From Hippopus hippopus (lineage: Eukaryota; Mollusca; Bivalvia; Cardiida; Cardiidae): a stretch of DNA of 64,000 nt. The number at the start of each line of letters is the position of its first letter. Position 1 is the first letter of the stretch. The DNA lies in assembly GCA_946811185.2 (NCBI GenBank), contig OX328099.1:72916714-72980713 (forward strand), given 5' to 3'. Below, piece after piece: positions 13,001-25,000 of this stretch. The notes under the pieces are model-generated. The model saw nothing but the letters and a program-made list of their open reading frames with translations, was not told where the DNA came from and did not search any database. The position numbers were made by a program, and so were the translations under genes.

Positions 13001-16000
13001 GTCTTTTCTTCAACGTTTTCAGAAGTCTTCTTTTATAGAGTTTTTAAAACGCTGAATTTTTCGGTATAGGGTTGAAAAGGGGCTATTTAGGCATACTTGT
13101 ATAACTTTAAATAATGCCTTCAGCCCAGTGTTAGCAAATGTATGCAGTTTTCTTATTCAAACTTACCTTGGACAAGTTTAACTTTATCTAAAGAGACTTT
13201 TAATTTCTCTGCCACTTTTTGTTTTGCCTCATCTTCAGTCCTGCCAGTGAACCAGTATTCATCATCTGTATCTTTACCAGCCGGGACATTTGGGTCGTCA
13301 ATGATGGCAAAGTACGCTGGGATACGATGACCCCACCACAGCTGACGGGATATACACCAATCTCTGTTAAAAAATATCAGTTTTCAGTTTAATTTTGCTG
13401 TGCATTCCAGTTCTAGAGCTAAATGATTACATTAAACATGAGAATAGTTAAATTGTTTATTTGTTTGTATTGGAGTTAACACCATTTTAACAGTTTAGGT
13501 CATATCATTGCGGTCAGTGCACCAACTGGTTTTCTTACACCAAGGCTGACACAAGTGTCTTTCCAAACCACTGGCTACTTTTCTCAAATGCATCAGAGGT
13601 GAAAGAGAGTTCACCTCATCTGGGTATCGAACCTCCAACCACAAGGTCACAAGTCAGATATGCTTACCACTGAGCTACTTGGTCAGGCAAGGAAATTTAA
13701 ATGCCAAGTTACATTTGTTACCCTTTTTCCATTTTTAAATAAGTTGTTTGTTTAGTCAATTTCAGATTTTTTTGCCTTTTACAAATGGGCTTAAGTATTC
13801 AAAGTGTTACTGAAATTCTTATCCATGAGATGTTTTCTTCTTTTATTTCTAGTTTAACCCGTTACCACACAATCCCACTTTGTAACAACCCTGACAAAAA
13901 AGCATTTGAAACTACAGCTGTCACTGAATGTGACTTAATACCCCCGCCAGCACTTTGACAGAAACAAGAGGGCCATGATGGCCCTGAAGTCGCTCACCTG
14001 AGCCTTTTGATCAAACATGACCCATTTCAAATCTCTTCAGAGATATTAAGACAAACACTCTGACAAACACTCATTAGTATTGGGCTTACAAATATGGCAT
14101 CTAGAGTGCACACAAGCTTTTTCTAGAATTTGTCTTAGCGGCCTACTTGACATGTAGAAATTATCCAGACATACATTCCGACAAACTTTCATGAGTATTT
14201 GACAGAAAATGTGGCCTGTAGGGTGTTTAAAAGGTTTTTCCGAGATTTGACCTAGTGACCTAATTTTTTATCCAACATGACCCATATTCATACTAGTCTA
14301 AGATATTATCAAGACAAACTTTCATGAGTATTTGAGAGAAAATGTGGATTGAAAGGTGTACAAAATGTTTTTCCAAGATTTGACCTAGTGACCTACTTTT
14401 TTATCCAACATGACCCATTTTCATACTAGTCTAAGAAATTATCAGGACAAACATTCTGATCGAATTTCAAGATTATTGGACTGAAAATGTGGCCTCTAGA
14501 GCTTACATAAGGTTTTTCTAAGATTTAACCTGGTGACCTAGTTTTTGTCCTGACATGACCCATTTTCAAACTCATCCAAGCTATCATCATGACAAACATT
14601 CTCACCAACTTTAAAGAGCATTGGACTGAAAATGTGACTTCTGGAGTGTACACAAGGTTTTTCTAAGATTTGACCTTGTGACCTAGTTTTTGACCCCACA
14701 TGGCCCACTTTCGAACTCGTCTGCGATATAATCAAGACAAACATTCTGACCAAATTTCAAGACTATTGGACAGAAAATGTGGCTTCTGGAGCATACACAA
14801 GATTTTTTTAAGATTTGACCTAGTGACCTAGTTTTTGACCCGACATGGCCCATTTTCAAATTTGTCAGAGATATCATCAAGACAAACATTCCGACCAACT
14901 TTCAAGAGTATCGGACTGAAAATGTGGCCTCTAGAGCGTACACAAGGTTTTTCTAAGCTTTGACCTGGTAACCTAGTTTTTGACCCGACATGGCCCACTT
15001 TCAAACTCATCCCAGATATCATCAAGACAAACATTCTGACCAACTTTCAAGAGTATTGGACTGAAAATATGGCCTCTAGAGCGTACACAAGGTTTTTCTA
15101 AGATTTGACCTGGTGACCTAGTTTTTGACCCGACATGGCCCATTTTTAAACTTGTCCAAGATATCATCAAGACAAACATTCTGACCAACTTTCAAGAGTA
15201 TTGGACTGAAAATGTGGCCTCTAGAGCGTACACAAGGTTTTTCTAAGATATGACCTGGTGACCTAGTTTTTGACCCCACATGGCCCATTTTCGAACTCGT
15301 CCGGGATATCATCAAAACAAACATTCTGACCAAGTTTAATGAGTACTGGACAGAAAATGTGGCCTCTAGAATGTACACAAGGTTTTTCTAAGATTTGACC
15401 TAGTGACCTAGTTTTTGACTCGACATGACCCACATTCGAACTCGTCCTAGATATCATCAAGGCAAACATTCTGACCAAGTTTCATGAGTATTGGACTGAA
15501 AATGTGGCCTCTAGAGCATACACAAGGTTTTTCTAAGATTTGACCTAGTGACCTAGTTTTTAACCCCACATGGCCCATTTTTTGAACTTGTCCGAGATAT
15601 CATCAAGACAAACATTCCGACCAATTTTCAGGAGTATCGGACTGAAAATATGGCCTCTAGAGCGTACACAAGGTTTTTCTAAGATTTGACCTGGTGACCT
15701 AATTTTTGACCCGACATGGCCCACTTTCAAACTCATCCCAGATATCATCAAGACAAACATTCTGACCAACTTTCAAGAGTATTGGACTGAAAATATGGCC
15801 TCTAGAGCGTACACAAGGTTTTTCTAAGATTTGACCTGGTGACCTAGTTTTTGACCCGACATGGCCCATTTTTAAACTTGTCCAAGATATCATCAAGACA
15901 AACATTCTGACCAACTTTCAAGAGTATTGGACTGAAAATGTGGCCTCTAGAGCGTACACAAGGTTTTTCTAAGATATGACCTGGTGACCTAGTTTTTGAC

Positions 16001-19000
16001 CCCACATGGCCCATTTTCGAACTCGTCCGGGATATCATCAAAACAAACATTCTGACCAAGTTTAATGAGTACTGGACAGAAAATGTGGCCTCTAGAATGT
16101 ACACAAGGTTTTTCTAAGATTTGACCTAGTGACCTAGTTTTTGACTCGACATGACCCACATTCGAACTCGTCCTAGATATCATCAAGGCAAACATTCTGA
16201 CCAAGTTTCATGAGTATTGGACTGAAAATGTGGCCTCTAGAGCATACACAAGGTTTTTCTAAGATTTGACCTAGTGACCTAGTTTTTAACCCCACATGGC
16301 CCATTTTTTGAACTTGTCCGAGATATCATCAAGACAAACATTCCGACCAATTTTCAGGAGTATCGGACTGAAAATATGGCCTCTAGAGCGTACACAAGGT
16401 TTTTCTAAGATTTGACCTGGTGACCTAATTTTTGACCCGACATGGCCCATTTTCGAACTCGTCTGATATATCATCAAGACAAACATTCTGACCAAGTTTC
16501 ATGAGTATCGGACTGAAAATGTGGCCTCTAGAACGTACACAAGGTTTTTCTAAGATTGACATAGTGACCTAGTTTTTGACCCGACATGACCCATTTTCGA
16601 ACTCCTCCGAGATATCATCAAGGCAAACATTCTGACCAAGTTTCATGAGTATCAGACTGAAAATGTGGCCTCTAGAGCGTACGGAAGGTAAAAAGTTGAC
16701 GACGGACGACGCACACCGCACGCAGCACGATCACAATAGCTCACCATGAGCACTTTGTGCTCAGGTGAGCTAAAAGGTGTCAAGTTCAAGGGGAGATAAT
16801 TCCTCAACCAGGAGGAGTTGACACTTGAATATTGCGTCTTGCAAACCAAAGTTTCAATACAATTGAAGGAAAACTGTAGGAGGAGTTCGCGACACAAAAT
16901 TACTAGTATTTTGTACACTGACGGACACACAGACGGACGGACACACAGACAGGCTTATTCCAGTATACCCCCGAAAACATTCGTATTGCAGGGGTATAAA
17001 AATTGTGGGAAACAATGTTTCTTTCCCTTTCTGTAAAAATCTCAACACTTGTGCAACATTTTATTTGTCATCTGCAAGTGCTTTCAAGTTAGACTAGGCT
17101 ACATTTTTCTTGTGTTCAAAGTTAATAAAAATACAATGCAACAATCAACAGAAACTGTATCACCTTGAATTTTCCAACCAGTGGTACCAAGTTTTCTTGT
17201 GGGATTCTGGTATAATTTTAAGCTGGTCATCTCTTACAACCTGAAACAGAACAATTTTGTGATTCCTTTGTGTCTAGTCTGACACACTTTCAGGATTGTA
17301 TGGTAAAGGGTTACATTACGAAAGCAATTTTTCTTGGTGCTTATACAACAATGCATTTATTTTCTTTCAGTGCCAAGTGTAACTAAAGAATGAAAATTTG
17401 CAAAATCTTTTCTTGAAATATCAGTTTTATTTAGCTGTTCTACTTACCCTTTCCCACAAGATCCCAAGTGTTAACAACTGAGGAAGGCTTTTTAAAACAT
17501 TTTGTGAACGGATAAAATGCTGGTGACAAGCTTTTTATCCTTTTACCAAAATGTTTTCATCAGAAAGCTAAAGTTCACTTGTACTAATCTCGAATTTATT
17601 GTATGCATTTACTTTCAATTTGGAAGAGTCAACAATTTTTTGTCTGGGAAAGGGTTAAACAGCACTTATTTGCTTTCCCTAGAGTGGTCACTGAATACAA
17701 GATAGACTATATTTTCAAAAGTATCTACACATTTGTCACGTATTTAAGAAATGATCTTCTTTCTATTGTGGTTTATCCTTCAATAAACCAAAGTTGTGAG
17801 TTATGAGGCACAATAAATAATCCACGAGGGCAATAGAAAGAAGACCATTTCGATTTTAACATGACCAACTCTTGATGAAAGGAAAACAAGTTCATACTTA
17901 GAGTAAAAATGTGAATGCAGATTATATTCCATTGAATAACTTACTTTCTTACTTTATACAGAATGACGTCACTCTATATAGAATGATGTCACTCTATATA
18001 GAATGACGCAGATTTTACCACGCTTTCGCTGCACTGTGTTTATAGAGCCGAATTCACGTGTCATGTTAGAATTGTTGTTAACACATAATTATGTGTTATG
18101 TCTAAAGAGCCTTTATGATACTGGATTACTTTTTACCAAATGACAAAGTTTAGATTAGTCAAAATTCAAAGCAATTGCAGAGGACAAAATAAACATGACT
18201 CAAAAATTGAAATTAAATTTTGTTTTGGGAAGGGTAGAAATTTTGTTGGAAAAGGAGAAAATGCTTGTTATCAGCATTTCCTCCTTTTCCCACAATGTTT
18301 TCAAAAGGTTTCTCTCTTAAGGACAAAGTAACTTGGAACTGCATGGTAAATGGTTAAAAGCATACCTTTACAGCATGTGCACTCATGTCTTTCATATCTA
18401 CATACCACTGAGGTTTTAACAGTGGCTCTATCACATCTTTAGATCGACTGAAAATGAAATATCACACAGTCAGTTACTGCCATTTTGGTAATTTCTGGTA
18501 TGACAACCACAAGAAAATTCTTCACATTTAACTCTTTACCAAAGTACAAAACGGTTGAGGACAACAATTTAGATATCAGTCGACTCTTATTATGTTGAAA
18601 TTGCTTATCTCAAAACTCCGGTTATATAAAAGTCAAAGCTATGTCCGAATTTCGTGCCTCTTTAATTTGATTTTTGTATTTTTATCTCGAAACCATTGCA
18701 TCCAAAAAACCATTATGTCGAAGTAATTTTGAGAGCAATTTTGTACTTGCGATCATATTTTCATCCATATATCCGCCATTGTTTGTAGATAAGAGGGTGC
18801 CAATTCACATGTTACGATATTACCTTAATTGATTCATTATCGGTTTATAAAAGGTGTGAATAAGTTTGTAGCATTATAAACAGCCATTCATGTAAGACTT
18901 ACACACATTGTGAAAAATACACAGAAAGATAAGTCTTGTTAGTTTGTTTCTCTTGCTAATTGCTCATCTTTTTGGAGGTGAACACATTGTCAACATTGTT

Positions 19001-22000
19001 GGGTATTAAGTCAGTCTGCACGAATGCGTTTCTTGAATGCTCATCAGAAAAGCAACTTGATTGTGCTTTTGCTATGGCCCACAATGCAACGACGACAATT
19101 TATCCCTGTTCTATTTCATGTTTACTTCCAGTTTTCAGTAAGCCTGTCTCCGAATTCTTATATTGAACTCCTGTTATGTCAAATTATTTTTGTTGTCCCC
19201 AAGGATTCAAGATGAGTCCACTGTAGCTCAAAAGATGATTTCCGTCTTTCATAGGGTAGAAAACACTGTAGGAAAAGGAGAAGATGCTGGTTACCAGCAT
19301 TTTCTCCTTTTCCCACAATTTTTTGAAAGGCTTCTTTCACAGGGTCATTAAAACTCAGGACTGAGTGGTAAAGGTTTAATACAAGAAGTAATTTTTCAAG
19401 CATCAAAAATCCTTTTACACAGTTATCTCCCTTGGAAAAAATGTCATTATCTTATGAAAAATCATGTTTGCTAACTTGCAAAATTTCTTGATCATGCATT
19501 GACCGTTACTTACATATTGCTAATTTCTTGAAGTTTATAACTGATTTGAATTGACCTATCATCCAACATGTGAGTTATTGTACATATACCCGTTTAAAAT
19601 TGACAATGACTAGTAGGCCCATGGGGCCGGGTGTATGTTTGTCATTAAAATAGTTGTATTTTTTCATTTGTTATTCCATACTAATGTCACTATAGCAAAC
19701 TACTTACTACTCCTACTATTTCATATACTAAGCAGCATGCACAGACACAATAAATGACATTATTAATACAAAGCAAAAATACTCCATACCTGCATGTAGG
19801 TACAACCATAGGGTTATCTTTTGTTTCCCTGTAAAGTCCTTTCCCTTTAAGAGCTTCTAGCACAGCTTTTCTGGCATCAAAACGCTTCATACCCTGTGGT
19901 AAAACAAGAGCAACGCATGTGGGTACCAACACTTGATTGATTTTCAGTGAAAATCCTTTGTCAAAAGAGGGACATAGCTGTGTCAAAAATACTTTGTTGG
20001 TTACCTGCCCTTGCTGTATAGGTTTCCCTTTTAATGATTAGCAACCTGTCCAAGTTTGAAGTAAATATCACCAGCAATAACAGAGATATTATCCCTTAGA
20101 CTGCTAAATAAATCATAATAAAAATATTTCTAACCAATAGTGAAAAAGCATAGCCTCTGTTTTGTTTTGATTTTTTTTTTTCATACTAAGTACTAAAGCA
20201 ATGGTTTAACCCTTTACCACACAATAACAAGTTTTAACATTTGTAACACAGAAGGCATTAGAAAAATCTTGTGGGAAAAGGACGAACTTTTGTAAACCTG
20301 CATTTTCTCCTTTTCCCACAATGTTTTTTGTCCTTTCACTCACAAATTCCATCATTTAAGCCACATTCAATTTGTCGTATACAAATGCTTCCTAATTGTA
20401 CAAAACCCAAATTTTGCCATAAGGTAAAGGATTACAATCAAACCTACAGCAAACTGTCCACAATCTCCAGTGATGATGCCTTTATCATCCATAATGGTGA
20501 TAAACGGCAGGCTGTGTCTCATTCCAACTTCATAATCGTTGTTGTCATGAGCTGGTGTGATTTTTACAGCACCTGTAACAAATATAAGTTATGTCAATAC
20601 CCGCATTTTATGAAAACATAGGTCACACAAGTACTGACATGTAGAAAGCAAGAGAACTTGAGTGCTAAATAATATCTTGGCTGCGCTCAGTAGTTCTCTC
20701 AGTGTACTTGTAGGTGCTGAATTTCACCACGAATTAATGCAAGTATGGATTCACATTTTGTTGTTTATCTCTTTACCTGACGACAAAATTTCATTCAAAC
20801 AGCCAAGCAAATTCAATACTGTCCTTTGACCAAATACCAGATGGAAAACTAAACCAGTGAGCTATATGCTTTAATTTCCTACCTGTGCCAAATGCCATGT
20901 CCACAAACTCATCGCAGACAATAGGCATCTTCCTGTCTACCAGGGGATGTTTGACAAATTTTCCATGTAAATGTTTGTACCTGTCATCACTGGGATGTAC
21001 AGCCACGGCAGAGTCTCCCAACATGGTCTCTATACGGGTCGTGGCTACAACAATTTCTTCATCTGTAACAAACAGATAAACATAATTAAACCTTTACCAC
21101 ACAATCCCAAGTTTTAATGACTGTACAAAAGAGGCTTTTAAAAAAAAATAGTAGCACAGGATAACAATACAGTGAAAGAGGTCTTTCGGTCATTGGCATT
21201 GTTAACTCTTTATCAAATGAAAAAATTTTATACATGACCAAATCAAAAGCACTTGCAGATGACAAAATAAATGTAGCACAATTAATGATTGTGACCTTTG
21301 ACAGGATAGAAAACATTGTGGGGAATGAAGAAAATGCTGGTAACCAGCTAAACAAATTCCTTCATTTGAGCCACATTTATATTATCATCTGCAAATGTTA
21401 TGAATTTGGAACTTGTCCAAAATTTTGTTGTTTGGTAAAGAGTTAATTATTACAGAAGGCTGATGCAACCCTCTTGGAACCTGTTACAGTAAGTTCAAGT
21501 TTCATATTCATTTTATATTGTACATATCAGCCACCAGCCTAACCTTCAAACTGCATAGAAGAAAAATTTAAACAGACATAACTAATATAAGATGGATAAA
21601 ATAGTGGCATACAGGAGATATTTTAGACTTTTCCAGTTTGGGTGACACTGACTAAATTGTATACACTCTCATGATATTAGTAACAAACAAGAGCATCCCT
21701 TGCAGGTGCCAATGGTTGGCTGTAGGTGCTTGATTTTCAAAGAAAATGCTATGTTGAAAAAGGGGCATGACTGTGTCAAAAATACTTTGATAGCTACCTG
21801 CCCTTGTTGTACAAGTTTCCTTTTTGATAGCTTACAACTTGTCCATGTTTGAAGTAAATACCTTCAATAATAATAGAGATATTATTAAACATCAAAATTT
21901 TTGCATGACGACAACAATGCCAGGGTTATTACAATACCTCAACATTTTCTAGGGCAATCATGAAATTATTCTTTTTAGTGTCTTTTTCCTGTAATGAAAC

Positions 22001-25000
22001 TTTCTTCTTTTTGTTTTTTCAGCTCTCTAAGGGTTAGGACCAACTCTCACACATACCAGAACCTTCTACAGGATATGCAAATGAGACTAGAACTCCAAAC
22101 TCCACTTTGTCGGGATATCCGGGTACAGCTAACAATGTTCTGCCAGTCAATTCCTTCTTGTCAACTTCTATATCTGATATAGCAGAGTTCAAAGTACAGG
22201 ACCAGTTGACTAGTCGTACACTTCTGTAGATCAGGCCCTTCTCATGCAAGCGAACAAATGCTTCAGTTACAGCCCGACACAGTTTCTAGAATACACAAAT
22301 TAATGATAATATACTTTAACTAAATTAACTGAGATGAAACTTTCAAGTCTATAACAAACAACCCAAATATTGCTATATCAAAGTTATGGGGGGTGGGGGA
22401 GGGGGTGGATACCTCCTTATCAGCCGTGTAGTCTGATCTTGGATCTACACTCTCCGCATAAGGTCTTTGAGTCCCTCTTAGCACCCTAAGGGTTAATATA
22501 CAGGAATGAATGAATGTTGTTTTATGGCACAGGCCTAAAAAAAAAAAAGTTTGTTTAGGGTAACGTCTCCAAAAATGTTAGGTAGGGTAGGGACGAATTT
22601 TTTTTTTTTTTTTTTTAAACCCTCCCCCCAAAAAAAAAAAAAAAACATTTTGAAATGGTGGTATTTGCTTTCGAAAATGGAAAAAAAAAAAGAGAAAATG
22701 GTGGCTACCAGCTCTGAGTCCCTTTTCTCATTATGTGTTCAAAAGACCTCTAGTCTGTCACTAACTTTCTGATTGTGCGGTAAATGGTCAAATTCTATCT
22801 AAACTATACTTCTATATTTGCATCTTTTTTCCCCACTGAATGCTGTCCACTTTTGTTTAACTCTTTTCTGAATTGAAATTTTTTAGACTTGTCCACATTA
22901 AAAGTATTTGCTGACAACAAAACAAATGTAACTCACCCATTTAAATTTGTTTTGGGAAGGGTAGAAAACATGGGAAACAAAGAAAATATGGGTTTATAGC
23001 ATTTTCTCCTTTTCCCTCAATTTTCCCACTATGTTTTCAAAAGTTTTTTTTTAAGGATTGTTAAAACTGTGGATTGTGTGGTAAAGAGCTAAAACAGCTG
23101 AAAAAGTGAAAAACATTTATTTGCAAGTTTCTAAATAAACTGAATAAATACTAGAATGTTTCGTTTGTTTTTATGTTTAATACCCTCCCCCTCCAGAATA
23201 CTTTAGAGGACTATATATATTATACTGATTTAAAGTAAACATTTTATCTGTAGAAAAGTTGGGTTTACAAAGGTTATGCATATTGTTTTTTATCTAGAAC
23301 ACACATTCTTGACACAACTTTGAAATTACAAGTATCCACTTTTGTTGTCCTTCAGAGTTATAATGTGAAACAAGAGTGTCGTCATCGCAATATACACCAC
23401 CACATGGCTGCTATTTCAAGCAGCTAGCTTTAGAGACTAAAGTGTTGGAATTTCTAGCACCTGCCTGGGTAGCTCAATGGATATATTGTGTTACTTGTGA
23501 TCTAAAAGTTTTACGCATGGACTGATGGATGGACAGACGGACGCACAACAGACTCATTGGTCATTGGCTTTGATTAAGCAATAAAAATATGAAGTTTCAT
23601 GAAATTATGTCAATTAGTTGGAGATACATTGATGAAAACATTTTTTTCCTATGACACAGCAATAAATTCCAAAACCCTGACAATATGCGCTAGGTCACAT
23701 GATCTGTGAAAATTTCATCCAAATCCGCTGAGATATGTCAAGTAATTAGAGATATTGTTGAAAAATGAAATATAACATGAAGCCCCCTTTTTCCATGACG
23801 CAACTATAAATCGCAAAACCTTGACAATCTGCACTAGGTCACATGATGAGAAACATTCTATGAACATTTTATCCAAATCCGTCAAGAAATGTGGGAGGAG
23901 TTGCGTTCACAAGAAACAGATTTTTGTAAGGATGGACGCAGTTTAAATTTGACATGAAGCCCCCTTTTTCCATGACACAGTAATAAATTCCAAAACCCTG
24001 ACAATATGCGCTAGGTCACATGATCTGTGAAAATTTCATCCAAATCCGTTGAGATATGTCCAGTATTAATTAAAGGGATATTGGTAAAAAATGAAATACA
24101 ACATGAAGCCCCCTTTTTTCATGATGCAGCTATAAATTGCAAAACCTTGACAATATGCGCTAGGTCACATGATGAGAAACATCCTGTGAAAATTTTACCC
24201 AAATCCGTCAAGAAATGTGGGAGAAGTGCTGCTGCTCCTCAATTTTATATAGATCAGACACATTTTACCTGGAAACTAAAGTGGCATCACTTGCCGGAAG
24301 TGTAGGAGAGATTAGAAAGCCTTGGAAAATTTTTGCATAGCAGCTCCTAGCCTAGGCAGTTTCAGGTTTTTCTCTAAGACCAGGTAGGGTAAATCAAGCT
24401 GAGTGAAGGGGGGGGGCAGTGCGAGAACAAGACAAGTTTAGGTAGATTTATATTTTCCGAAAGAAATTATTGTTGCCTCATTGTAACAAAGATAGAAAAA
24501 AAAAATATGAAAATACCTGTCTAATATGAAGACCTATCGACGCTTGATACAAATCTAAACTTCTATCGTTGCCGTCGTCTAGTTTAGTCCACAGTCCGTC
24601 CTGTCAGATAAGTTGCAAGAGAAACGTCCATTAAAATTTTTCGAATGTTATATCTGCATTGAACACCTTAATTGTTCGTAGTTCTGGAGCATGTTAGCAC
24701 TTTTGCCGAATGATGTTTAACAGAACTTGTTCAATCTGAAATCTAGCAAACCGAAAGTAGCGACAATGCAACACAGAACTGGAAATGCGGTGATGACAAC
24801 AGAGATGACGGGATCCTGTCTATATTTTACGCGAAGAAAAGCGAAAATCACAAGTAAAAGTTCGTTACACAGTCTGTATAGTACCGCAGTATTTCGGAGG
24901 TGATTTGTTGTAGAAGATAAAACTGGTACCCGTTTGTCTTTTGTAACCGTGCGATAGGATACGAACGTTCGATAAACAAAAGTTCCTGTGTGGAGTTAGC

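Larger units (their letters stand above)
13854..17125. mobile_element. PAL-A copy split by a nested HINE composite
   Basis: Left part 13854-13920 starts TTAACCCGTTACCACACAAT and stops at GCATTTGAAA. It resumes near 16997 with ATTGTGGGAAACAATG and ends with TTAA at 17122-17125. The interruption contains two further nested elements. Confidence 0.7.

Noticed and set aside
14538..16495. A ladder of 69-86 codon minus-strand frames sharing [10 protein letters not shown]...GHVGSKTRS
   Set aside because: They recur at the 145-bp satellite period, each runs into a stop inside the next unit, and diverge like non-coding DNA. They are repeat translations, not a gene family; the same applies to 4685-6041 and 29427-30059.
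17958..18010. cAMP-response enhancer
   Set aside because: TGACGTCA-like sites sit in a 21-bp tandem repeat deep in an intron; similarity alone does not support a regulatory role.
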